Shown here piece after piece: positions 53,213-61,087 of a stretch of 64,000 bases of DNA; the first letter of the stretch is position 1, and each line of letters opens with the position of its first letter. The notes under the pieces were generated by a model that saw only the letters and a list, made by a program, of their open reading frames with translations, did not search any database and was not told where the DNA came from. The position numbers were made by a program, and so were the translations under genes. Source of the DNA: Actinoplanes lutulentus (GTDB lineage Bacteria > Actinomycetota > Actinomycetes > Mycobacteriales > Micromonosporaceae); the NCBI RefSeq assembly GCF_003259845.1, contig NZ_QLMJ01000018.1, positions 62,001-126,000 of the forward strand, read 5' to 3'.

Positions 53213-55198
53213 ATGGCCACGGTGCGCGAATGGTTGCTCAAAGGACTCGACGAGCAGCCACAGAACAACCCGCCGCAAAACGCGCACCCTGAAGCCACGA
53301 AAAGCCCCAACGCCACGAGAAGCCGTGACGCCACGCGAAGCCCCGAGGCTCAGAGAAACCCCGAAACCCAGAGCAACCCCGAAAAGCCCCACTCCTGGTG
53401 GAAGGTCATGTGTCTGACCGGTGTGGACTACTTCTCCACGCTCGGCTACCAGCCCGGCATCGCCGCTCTGGCAGCCGGAGCGCTCTCGCCACTGGCCACG
53501 CTCGTGCTGGTCCTGGTCACGCTGCTCGGCGCGCTGCCCGTCTACCGGCGTGTCGCCGCTGACAGCCCGCACGGTGAAGGCTCGATCGCCATGCTGGTGC
53601 GGCTGCTGTCATTCTGGAAGGGCAAGCTGTTCGTCCTGGTGCTGCTCGGTTTCGCGGCCACCGACTTCATCATCACGATCACCCTGTCGGCCGCCGACGC
53701 GACCGCGCACATCGACGAGAACCCGTTCTGGCCGGAGTCGCTGCGTGACCAGCACGTTCTCGTCACGCTGCTGCTGATCGCGCTGCTCGGCGCGGTCTTC
53801 CTGAAAGGGTTCACCGAGGCGATCGGCATCGCCGTCGCCCTGGTCGGCGTCTACCTCGCGCTCAACGTGGTCGTGATCGGCGACGCGCTGTGGCAGGTGT
53901 TCACCCACCCGCACGCGGTCACCGACTGGACGCACGCGCTGACCACGTCGCACGGCAGCCCGCTCGCCATGGTCGGTGTCGCGCTGCTGGTCTTCCCGAA
54001 ACTCGCGCTCGGCCTGTCCGGGTTCGAGACCGGCGTGGCCGTCATGCCGCACATCAAGGGCACCCTCCCTCAGCGGATCCGGGGCGGGAAACGGCTGCTC
54101 ACCGTCGCCGCCGGGATCATGAGTGTCTTCCTGCTGACCAGCAGCGTCGCCACGACGATCCTGATCCCGGCGGATGAGTTCGCCCCGGGCGGCGAGGCGA
54201 ACGGCCGCGCGCTCGCCTACCTCGCGCACCAGAACCTCGGCACCGTCTTCGGCAGCATCTATGACATCTCGACCATCGCGATCCTCTGGTTCGCTGGCGC
54301 CTCCGCCATGGCCGGCCTGCTCAACCTGGTCCCCCGCTACCTCCCCAAGTTCGGCATGGCGCCGTCCTGGGCACGCGCGGTCCGGCCGCTGGTGCTGGTC
54401 TTCACCGGCGCTGCGTTCCTGATCACGGTGATCTTCAATGCGGACGTGGACGCGCAGGGCGGGGCGTACGCGACGGGTGTGCTCGTTCTGATCACCTCGG
54501 CGGCGACGGCCGTGACGCTTTCCGCCCATCACCGGGGGCAGCGCAACCGGGCGTGGGCCTTCGGCGCGATCACTGCGGTGTTCACCTATACGACGGTCGT
54601 CAACGTGTTCGAGCGGCCGGACGGTGTGAAGATCGCGGCCTGTTTCATCGCGGCGATCATCGCGGTGTCGCTGCTGTCCCGGGTGTTCCGGGCGTTCGAG
54701 CTTCGGGTCACCGCGATCGACGCCGACCCGGTCGCCGAGCGGTTCCTGGCCGAGGTCGGCGGCCGGCAGATCCGGCTGATCGCGAACGAGCCGGAGGACC
54801 GCGACGCCCGCGAATACTCCGCGAAACTGACCCAGATCATCGCCGACAACGACATGACCGACCAGCGTGACGTGCTGTTCGTCGAGGTCACGGTCCGGGA
54901 CGCGTCGGATTTCGAGACGGAGTTGCACGTGCGTGGCGAGCTACGGCACGGCCGCTACCGGGTGCTGACCATGGAGAGTTCGTCGGTGCCGAGCGCTCTG
55001 GCAGCGCTGCTGATCTGGATACGCGACACCACGCACCGCCGGCCGCACATCTACTTCGAGTGGACCGAGGGCAACCCGGTCACCAACTTCGCCCGCTACC
55101 TGATCTTCGGCCAGGGCGAGGTCGCCCCGGTCACCCGCGAGATCATCCGACAGGCCGAGCCAGACCGAAAACGCCGCCCCCACATCCACGTCGGCTGA
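53213..55198 (+). CDS. APC-superfamily permease with C-terminal cytoplasmic domain
   Basis: This 661-residue transporter starts with a hydrophilic, repeat-rich tail (about 1-60: SPNATRSRDATRSPEAQ), then about twelve helices (GVDYFSTLGYQPGIAALAAG, VGVYLALNVVVIGDALW and others). A C-terminal soluble part follows (RQIRLIANEPEDRDAREYSA, HIYFEWTEGNPVTNFARYLI). The GVDYFSTLGY/PGIAAL start recalls the APC fold, including KimA/Kup-like potassium carriers, but amino-acid transport is also possible. GGAAGG precedes the ATG. The repeat-coded N-terminal tail is unusual. Confidence 0.75.
   Translation: MATVREWLLKGLDEQPQNNPPQNAHPEATKSPNATRSRDATRSPEAQRNPETQSNPEKPHSWWKVMCLTGVDYFSTLGYQPGIAALAAGALSPLATLVLVLVTLLGALPVYRRVAADSPHGEGSIAMLVRLLSFWKGKLFVLVLLGFAATDFIITITLSAADATAHIDENPFWPESLRDQHVLVTLLLIALLGAVFLKGFTEAIGIAVALVGVYLALNVVVIGDALWQVFTHPHAVTDWTHALTTSHGSPLAMVGVALLVFPKLALGLSGFETGVAVMPHIKGTLPQRIRGGKRLLTVAAGIMSVFLLTSSVATTILIPADEFAPGGEANGRALAYLAHQNLGTVFGSIYDISTIAILWFAGASAMAGLLNLVPRYLPKFGMAPSWARAVRPLVLVFTGAAFLITVIFNADVDAQGGAYATGVLVLITSAATAVTLSAHHRGQRNRAWAFGAITAVFTYTTVVNVFERPDGVKIAACFIAAIIAVSLLSRVFRAFELRVTAIDADPVAERFLAEVGGRQIRLIANEPEDRDAREYSAKLTQIIADNDMTDQRDVLFVEVTVRDASDFETELHVRGELRHGRYRVLTMESSSVPSALAALLIWIRDTTHRRPHIYFEWTEGNPVTNFARYLIFGQGEVAPVTREIIRQAEPDRKRRPHIHVG
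53276..53397 (+). repeat. Degenerate repeat coding the transporter's N-terminal tail
   Basis: Recurring GCCACGAGAAGCCCC-like units encode ATRSP/EAQRNP-type segments. Confidence 0.6.
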
Positions 55199-55346
55199 CC
55201 AAAAAAGACCACACCCAAAAGACCAGACCCAAAAAAGACCAGACCCGAGAGAGACCAGACCCGAAAAAATCAGACCCTAGGGAGACCAGACCCGGGAAGA
55301 AACCAGACCCAGGAGAAACCAGACGCGCAAAGACCAGAACAGAACG
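55199..55346. repeat. Degenerate 13-16-bp repeat array between convergent genes
   Basis: About nine units of AAAGACCAGACCCR type fill the whole space between the stop of the APC permease and the stop of the Ser/Thr kinase. Confidence 0.85.
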
Positions 55347-55347
55347 A

Positions 55348-56994
55348 TCAGCGACTCGGCTCAGACGAAGGCGTACCCAGAGAAGCAGTCGCAGGCAGCG
55401 GCCCCCGATCGACAAAGCTAAACGTCGTCAGCACGTCCGCATCCCCCACCTCCTGCACGTACAACGACTTCTCGTCCTCATCCCACTGCACAGCCCCATA
55501 CGTGTCGTTGTAGATCCAATACGTCGGCCGGCCCTGGTCATCAGTCTTCTCACTACGCGCCAGCTCGAAGATCGTCCCCTTGGTCGGCGTGCAGTCGGTC
55601 GCCACCACCTCCGACCCCACATCCGGGATGATCCGCACGCCGATGCAGCGTTCGACGGACGGGTCCGCCATCGACCGGATCAGATAGTCGACGCCGAGCG
55701 AATCCAGCGCGAACAGCGACTTCGCACCCGTACCGTCGCCCACCTCGACCTCGGCGTTGTGCTTCTCCAGCGAAAGGTCCCGATCAATCTCGGCCACGTG
55801 AATCAGCGTCTGGCGGTTCCCCCGCATGATCGCGGCCAGCCGCTCCTCCGGCGTCACCGGCTCACCGGGCGCCGCGACACCGGGCGACACCTGCGCCGGA
55901 GCGGACAGAAAAGGACTGGGTCCGGCACCGACCTCGGCACCTCCGGACTCCACCGGCAGATATCGGATCGCAGCCCCCAGACCGCCGGCCAGCAGCACCG
56001 CCACGCTCGCTGCCGCGAGCGCCTTCGATCGACGACGCCCCGACGGTACGCCGACCCGCGCCCCCTGATCAGAAACAGCCACAACCGGCCCAGCCCCCAC
56101 CGGCACCGCAACCGCCGACCCCGCATGCGCCGACCCCGGCACCGCCGACCCCGTGCCCGCCGACCCCGACTTGGTAACCGACGAAGCCAGCAGCAGATCG
56201 AGAAGCTCCCGCGCACTCGGCCGCTCCACCGGATCCTTCGCCAGCGCCCGCTCCACCACCGGAACCAGCGACTCCGGCACCCCTCGCAGATCCGGCGGCT
56301 GAGTCAGGATCCGCATCGCGGTGGCCGCCGCCGCCTCGGCCGCGAACGGTGTCCGCCCGGTAGCCGCGTACGCGACCACGGCACCCCACGCGAAGATGTC
56401 CGCCGCCGCGGTGACCGGCCGCCCGTCCAGCGAGTCGAAACGCTCCGGCGCCATGTACGCGACCGTGCCCACCATCTGGTCGGTCCGGGTGTGCTGGCTG
56501 GTCGCCTCGAACGCCCGCGCGATCCCGAAGTCGATCACCTTGATGCCGCCGCGGGCGAAGAGCACGTTGCCCGGCTTCAGATCGCGGTGAATCACTCCGG
56601 CGCCGTGGATCGCGGTCAGTGCCGTGGCCACCCCGACCGCCACGCTGTGCAGAGCGGATCCGCTGAGCGGACCCTTGTCCCGGATCTCGGCGGCCAGGCT
56701 GGGCCCGTCGACATATTCGACGACCAGGTACGGCGGCTCGTGATCGGGATCGGCGTCGAGAACCTCGGCGGTGGAGAACGGCGGCACCTGCTGTGCCCGG
56801 TTCACCTCGCTGCGGAAGCGCCCGCGGAACTCGGTGTCAGCCGCGTACTCGGGCCGCACCGTCTTGATCGCGACAAGCCGCCCATCAGGGTCACGCCCGA
56901 GAAAGACGGTTCCCATGCCGCCTTCGCCGAGCCGGCCAACGAGTTCGTACCGGCCGAGCCGGGCCAGATCCCCCGGCCGTAGCGGCATGCTCAT
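55348..56994 (-). CDS. Membrane Ser/Thr protein kinase (PknB-like)
   Basis: This 548-residue kinase has the glycine loop GRLGEGGMGTVFLG, Lys44 in VAIKTV, the catalytic loop HRDLKPGNVLF with Asp138, DFG in VIDFGIA, and APE in AYMAPERF. A Gly/Ser/Ala-rich juxtamembrane region of low complexity is followed by one membrane helix (ALAAASVAVLLAGGLGAAI) and an external domain of about 190 residues (HVAEIDRDLSLEKHNAEVEV) without PASTA repeats. The external domain may sense an unknown signal. The start is ATG 56994 or 56988. It converges on the APC permease. Confidence 0.92.
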   Translation of the reverse strand: MSMPLRPGDLARLGRYELVGRLGEGGMGTVFLGRDPDGRLVAIKTVRPEYAADTEFRGRFRSEVNRAQQVPPFSTAEVLDADPDHEPPYLVVEYVDGPSLAAEIRDKGPLSGSALHSVAVGVATALTAIHGAGVIHRDLKPGNVLFARGGIKVIDFGIARAFEATSQHTRTDQMVGTVAYMAPERFDSLDGRPVTAAADIFAWGAVVAYAATGRTPFAAEAAAATAMRILTQPPDLRGVPESLVPVVERALAKDPVERPSARELLDLLLASSVTKSGSAGTGSAVPGSAHAGSAVAVPVGAGPVVAVSDQGARVGVPSGRRRSKALAAASVAVLLAGGLGAAIRYLPVESGGAEVGAGPSPFLSAPAQVSPGVAAPGEPVTPEERLAAIMRGNRQTLIHVAEIDRDLSLEKHNAEVEVGDGTGAKSLFALDSLGVDYLIRSMADPSVERCIGVRIIPDVGSEVVATDCTPTKGTIFELARSEKTDDQGRPTYWIYNDTYGAVQWDEDEKSLYVQEVGDADVLTTFSFVDRGPLPATASLGTPSSEPSR

Positions 56995-57164
56995 CTGACG
57001 CTCTCCCCCTTCGCCGCCGCGCAGGCACCGCGACCGGGGATTCTACTCAAGCCGATCTCTACGCCTCACCCCGGCGCAGCCGAAGACGGCACAACACCAG
57101 GAGAGAACACAACAGCAGGAGACGACAAGGCCGAGCGACAAAGAGCCAAAGAAAGAGCGGGTCC

Positions 57165-58775
57165 TCAGTAGACGAACCGCGACACCGCCGCCTGCAGATC
57201 GCTCGACATCCGGGACAGTTCAGCAGCCGACCTCTGCGCGTCGCCCACCGACTCCGCCGTGCTCCGGGCGTTGTCGGCCACGCTCGTGATCCCCGAGTTG
57301 ATCTCGCCGGTGGCGGTCGCGGCCTCCACCACGTTCCGGTTCATCTCGGCTGTCGTGGCGCTCTGCTCCTCCACCGCCGACGCGATCGTCGTCGTGTAGT
57401 CGCTGATGTGGCCGATGATCTCGCTGATCTCGGCGATGGCCGACACCGCGTGGTTGCTGTCGCTCTGGATCGCCTCGACCCGCCGGGCGATGTCCTCGGT
57501 GGCCCGCGCCGTCTCCTGGGCCAGGTCCTTGACCTCGCCGGCGACGACAGCGAACCCCTTGCCCGTCTCGCCGGCCCGAGCCGCCTCGATGGTCGCGTTC
57601 AGAGCGAGCAGGTTCGTCTGCTCGGCGATCGCGGTGATCACCCGGATCACGTCACCGATCTGGCGGCTGGACTCGCCGAGAGTCGCGATCGTCTGATTCG
57701 CGGAGGCGGCGACGTTGACGGCTTTGCCGACGACCTCGGCGGCGGCGTTGGCGCTCTGCGCGATCTCGGCGATGGCGGCGCCCATCTCGTCGGATCCGGC
57801 AGCGACCGTGGTGACGCTGAGCGACACGTCGGCGGAGGCCGCCGACACTTTGCGTGCCTGTTCGGAAGCGGTCGCGGCGCCCTCGCTGATCTGGTTGGCG
57901 ATCACCGAGGTCTCCTCGGCGGCGGCCGCGAGGCTCTGCGCGGCGGCGCCGACCGACGCCACCACGTCGCGGGTCTGCGTCTGTGCCCGGGAGAGCATGT
58001 GCGCCATCTGCCCGACCTCGTCGCGGCCGGCCACGTCGACGATGTCGGTCAGGTCGCCGTCCGCCATCGAGGTCAGCGTCCGTTTCACCCTCTCCAGGCG
58101 TTTGACGATGTACCTCGCGACGGAGAAACCGATGACGATCGCGGCGAGAACCCCGACGATCAGCACACCGATCTGCAGACGTTTGGCCGCCGCCGCGGAG
58201 TCGGCGCTCTCCGCGGCCCGGGACGCGGCCTGGTCCATCTGCGCGGTGTTCTCCTCCTCGATCGCATCCGAGGCGGTGATCATTGTCGGCAGAATGGTGT
58301 CGCGATAGGCGGCGGCGAACCCCTTGACGTCACCTTTGTCCGCGAGCGGAATCAGAATCTGCTCACTGTCGGTGAGCAGCTTTTGGTACGCCTCAGCGAT
58401 GGCGTCGACCCGCGCCGTGTCGACCGCACCCGCCCGATAGGTGGACAGCCCGTCGTCGACCTTCGTCTTCCGCTCGTCGATCTCTTCGCGCAGCGTCTCG
58501 CGGACGGCGGTGGTGGCCACGCCGTACTCCAGATAGCGCGCCCGGATCCCCTGCAGGTTGCGCTGCACCACGGAAAGCTCCGTCAGCGGCGCGACGTTGT
58601 CCGAATACAACATCTGGTTGCGCTCGCCGAGGTTCGAAATGGCGACCAGCCCGGTGACCCCGACCGCGACGGCAGCCACCGCGGCCACCCCGATCCCCGC
58701 CTGGATCTTGGCGTTCACTCGCAGGTCGGCGAACCATCCGCCCCGACCTGCCGCTCCACCCTGAGCGTCACTCAT
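57165..58775 (-). CDS. Methyl-accepting chemotaxis protein
   Basis: This 536-residue chemoreceptor has two membrane helices (about 20-42 and 200-222) bracketing an external four-helix-bundle-type sensor domain. A HAMP linker (RYIVKRLERVKRTLTSMADG) and a long cytoplasmic coiled coil with the conserved tip (ITAIAEQTNLLALNATIEAA) follow, where CheA and CheW bind. No C-terminal methylesterase-tethering pentapeptide is seen. The ATG at 58775 follows AAGGAG; an upstream start adds 26 residues without support. It implies a motile stage, such as zoospores. Confidence 0.94.
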   Translation of the reverse strand: MSDAQGGAAGRGGWFADLRVNAKIQAGIGVAAVAAVAVGVTGLVAISNLGERNQMLYSDNVAPLTELSVVQRNLQGIRARYLEYGVATTAVRETLREEIDERKTKVDDGLSTYRAGAVDTARVDAIAEAYQKLLTDSEQILIPLADKGDVKGFAAAYRDTILPTMITASDAIEEENTAQMDQAASRAAESADSAAAAKRLQIGVLIVGVLAAIVIGFSVARYIVKRLERVKRTLTSMADGDLTDIVDVAGRDEVGQMAHMLSRAQTQTRDVVASVGAAAQSLAAAAEETSVIANQISEGAATASEQARKVSAASADVSLSVTTVAAGSDEMGAAIAEIAQSANAAAEVVGKAVNVAASANQTIATLGESSRQIGDVIRVITAIAEQTNLLALNATIEAARAGETGKGFAVVAGEVKDLAQETARATEDIARRVEAIQSDSNHAVSAIAEISEIIGHISDYTTTIASAVEEQSATTAEMNRNVVEAATATGEINSGITSVADNARSTAESVGDAQRSAAELSRMSSDLQAAVSRFVY

Positions 58776-58972
58776 TCCGAGCTCCTTGCAAACGATTTGT
58801 CCTACCCCCGTTCGGCCACTTCTCACCCCACCTGAGCCACAACGGTCCCCCAAGGGTCACGATCAAAACCCTCCTTGGGTACGCACGAAGCAGCCCGGCC
58901 ATCGTCACCAGAAAACATGTGGCGGACCGGAAAGGATCAGGCCGCTGCCGGACATGAGCAAGGGTGGACTTC

Positions 58973-59506
58973 ATGAACGCGGACGTGCGGCGAGCGCGGT
59001 TCGAGGCGGTGGCGCCCGCGGTGATCGATGCCGTGCGCCGTTACCTCGCACGGCGGACCGATCCGGCGACCGCTGACGACGTGCTCTCCGAGACGCTGCT
59101 GACCTGCTGGCGCCGTCTGGAGGACATGCCCGGCGAACCCGTGCTCTGGGCGTACGGAATCGCTCGTCTGACCCTGGCCAACGCGGAGCGTGGGCGGCGC
59201 CGCCAAGCGCGCCTGGCCGCCAAGATCGCGGTTTTGGATCCGCCGCCGGCGGTGACCGACGCGCCCGCGGAGACCGACGACGATCTTGCGGCGGCGCTGG
59301 CCGCGCTGCGTGCCGAGGACGCCGAGCTGCTGCGGCTGTGGGCGTGGGAGGACCTGTCGCCGGGGCAGATCGCGGTGGTGCTCGACGTCTCGATCAATGC
59401 CGTGAACATCCGCCTGCACCGGGCGAAGTCGAGATTGAAGGATCAGCTCGGAAAGCTTCACGGCACGGCCGGACATGAGGAGTCGACGGAAGGGAGACGG
59501 CGATGA
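58973..59506 (+). CDS. ECF-type sigma factor
   Basis: This 177-residue protein has a sigma region 2 (PAVIDAVRRYLARRTDPATA, DDVLSETLLTCWRRLED, WAYGIARLTLAN) and region 4 (EDAELLRLWAWEDLSPGQIA, VLDVSINAVNIRLHRAKSRL), the two-domain form of ECF sigma factors. It would direct RNA polymerase to its own regulon. The start is uncertain between ATG 58973 and GTG 58964. Its end overlaps the next gene by four bases (ATGA), which is the usual arrangement with an anti-sigma gene. Confidence 0.9.
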   Translation: MNADVRRARFEAVAPAVIDAVRRYLARRTDPATADDVLSETLLTCWRRLEDMPGEPVLWAYGIARLTLANAERGRRRQARLAAKIAVLDPPPAVTDAPAETDDDLAAALAALRAEDAELLRLWAWEDLSPGQIAVVLDVSINAVNIRLHRAKSRLKDQLGKLHGTAGHEESTEGRRR

Positions 59507-60072
59507 CCGATAACGAACTGCGAGCCCGGATGCGCCAGGCTGATCCGGCAGCGTCGATGGCGGCGGCGTCTCCCGACGAGGTAACGCGACTCCTGGAGCA
59601 GACTGTGACAACGACGACCGTGGTGAACAAGCGGCAGCGGCACTACGCGCTCGCCGCGGCGGCCTTGATCCTGATCGTGGCGGGCGTCGCCGGATGGGCC
59701 CTGACAAGGCCGGAAGCTGCCACAACGGTGCAGCTCACCGGCCCGGGGGCGATCGCGGCCAAGTGCGTGGAGCCCTCCGCGGAGCGCCTCGCGGCCTCCG
59801 CCGACTTCGCCTTCGCGGGTACCGTCACCGCGCTCACCGGCACAACGGTGACCCTCGATGTGACGCGCGTCTATCACGGCACCGCCGCCGACAATGTCGA
59901 GGTCGCGCAGACCGGTGAGACGTCCGAGCAGCTGATGGGCACCGGGAAGTTCGAGTCCGGAAAGGATTACCTGGTCGCGTCGTCGGCCGGCGCCGTGATG
60001 ATCTGCGGTTACAGCGGCGAGGCGAGCACGCCGGGACTGAGCGAGCTCTACGCGCAGGCGTTCCCGGGCTGA
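59503..60072 (+). CDS. Putative membrane anti-sigma factor
   Basis: This 189-residue protein has a cytoplasmic N-terminus of about 45 residues (MTDNELRARMRQADPAASMA), one membrane helix (YALAAAALILIVAGVAGWAL) and an external domain with two cysteines (AAKCVEP and MICGYSG) that may pair. Position and coupling to the sigma gene suggest it holds the sigma factor at the membrane. The zinc-binding HxxxCxxC motif of common anti-sigma factors is absent, so the function is inferred from context. Confidence 0.7.
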   Translation: MTDNELRARMRQADPAASMAAASPDEVTRLLEQTVTTTTVVNKRQRHYALAAAALILIVAGVAGWALTRPEAATTVQLTGPGAIAAKCVEPSAERLAASADFAFAGTVTALTGTTVTLDVTRVYHGTAADNVEVAQTGETSEQLMGTGKFESGKDYLVASSAGAVMICGYSGEASTPGLSELYAQAFPG

Positions 60073-60084
60073 GACAACGAACGC

Positions 60085-60115
60085 TTGACCTCAAGTCCAC
60101 TTGAGGTTTTAGCGT
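60085..60115 (+). promoter_or_regulatory. SoxR-like (MerR-type) operator-promoter
   Basis: -35 TTGACC (60085-60090) and -10 TAGCGT (60110-60115) are 19 bases apart, the over-long spacing of MerR-family promoters. The spacer holds CCTCAAGTCCACTTGAGG (60089-60106), which differs from the E. coli soxS SoxR box only in its two central bases (CC for TA). Confidence 0.82.
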
Positions 60116-60121
60116 TCCCTC

Positions 60122-60610
60122 GTGTTCCGAACCAGCACCGACGTCACCCAGCTGTTCAAGGCGGCCTTCCGCCGGTACCCGACCGGGGTCGCGGTCATCA
60201 CCGCGACCGGACCGGGCGGACCGGTGGGCCTGACCGCCTCCAGCGTCGCGTCGGTGTCGGTGGAGCCGCCCGCGTTGTCATTTTCGGTCATGGGCACCCG
60301 GTCGGCTCGCGCCATCGTGGAAGCGCCGAGCTTCGTGGTGAACATGCTCGGGCCCGGCCATGCCACCCTGGCGCACGACTTCGCCCATGCCGGACGGCCG
60401 CGGTTCACGCCCGAGCAGGGCTGGGACGTGCTGCCGACCGGCGAGCCCGTCCTGGCCGGCGCCCTGGCCACGCTGCGCGGCACCCCGTTGCACCTCGTCG
60501 AGGTCGGCGATTCGACAGTGGTCGTCGCGGAGGTGCTCGAGGTCGTTCTCGGCACCGGCGGCGGCCGCTTGGTCTATCACGACCGCGAGTTCATTGCTCA
60601 TCCCTCGTGA
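60122..60610 (+). CDS. Flavin reductase (DIM6/NTAB family)
   Basis: This 162-residue protein has the FMN-binding split-barrel pattern: FRRYPTGVAVITATGPGGPV, GLTASSVASVSVEPPALSFS, ARAIVEAPSFVVNML and VYHDREF at the end. Such enzymes supply reduced flavin to monooxygenases or protect against redox stress. The GTG start lies 6 bases after the -10 box, so the mRNA is leaderless. It is followed 11 bases later by the nickel SOD gene, so the two are co-transcribed from the SoxR-like promoter. Confidence 0.9.
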   Translation: MFRTSTDVTQLFKAAFRRYPTGVAVITATGPGGPVGLTASSVASVSVEPPALSFSVMGTRSARAIVEAPSFVVNMLGPGHATLAHDFAHAGRPRFTPEQGWDVLPTGEPVLAGALATLRGTPLHLVEVGDSTVVVAEVLEVVLGTGGGRLVYHDREFIAHPS

Positions 60611-60621
60611 AGGACTCACTG

Positions 60622-61020
60622 ATGTTCAGATTCCTGACCCCGTCCACCACGGTCAGCGCGCACTGCGACCTGCCCTGCGGCGTCTACGACCCGGCTCAGG
60701 CCCGGATCGAGGCCGAGTCGGTCAAGGCGATCGCGGAGAAGTACCAGGCCAGCTCCGACCCGGAGTTCCGCACCCGTGCGCTGATCATCAAGGAGCAGCG
60801 GTCCGAGCTGGTCAAGCACCACCTGTGGGTGCTCTGGACCGATTACTTCAAGGCGCCGCACTTCGAGAAGTACCCGCAGCTGCACGCACTGTTCAACGAG
60901 GCGACGAAGCTGGCCGGCGCGAGCGGCGCGAAGGGATCCGCCGACCCTGCGGTCGCCGAGAAGCTGCTTGCCAGGATCGAGGAGATCTCGAAGATCTTCT
61001 GGGAGACGAAGCAGGCCTGA
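60622..61020 (+). CDS. sodN: Nickel superoxide dismutase
   Basis: NiSOD disproportionates superoxide in the cytosol. The 132-residue precursor has a 13-residue propeptide before the nickel hook HCDLPCGVYDP (His14, Cys15, Cys19), then four helices (ARIEAESVKAIAEKYQAS, HHLWVLWTDYFKAPHFEKYP). The propeptide must be removed to expose His14 as the N-terminal ligand. The dedicated protease gene sodX, usually adjacent, is not seen here. The ATG is fixed by the propeptide. It is the second gene of the unit with the flavin reductase. Confidence 0.97.
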   Translation: MFRFLTPSTTVSAHCDLPCGVYDPAQARIEAESVKAIAEKYQASSDPEFRTRALIIKEQRSELVKHHLWVLWTDYFKAPHFEKYPQLHALFNEATKLAGASGAKGSADPAVAEKLLARIEEISKIFWETKQA

Positions 61021-61087
61021 TCACTCAGGTTCACCCTTTGTTTGACGATTCAGCGTGAGACGAATCGTTTGCGAAGGAGCTGATCCG

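Noticed and set aside
55199..55346. Possible CRISPR-like or iteron array
   Set aside because: Units are degenerate and contiguous, and there is no replication or cas gene nearby; it simply fills a convergent gap.
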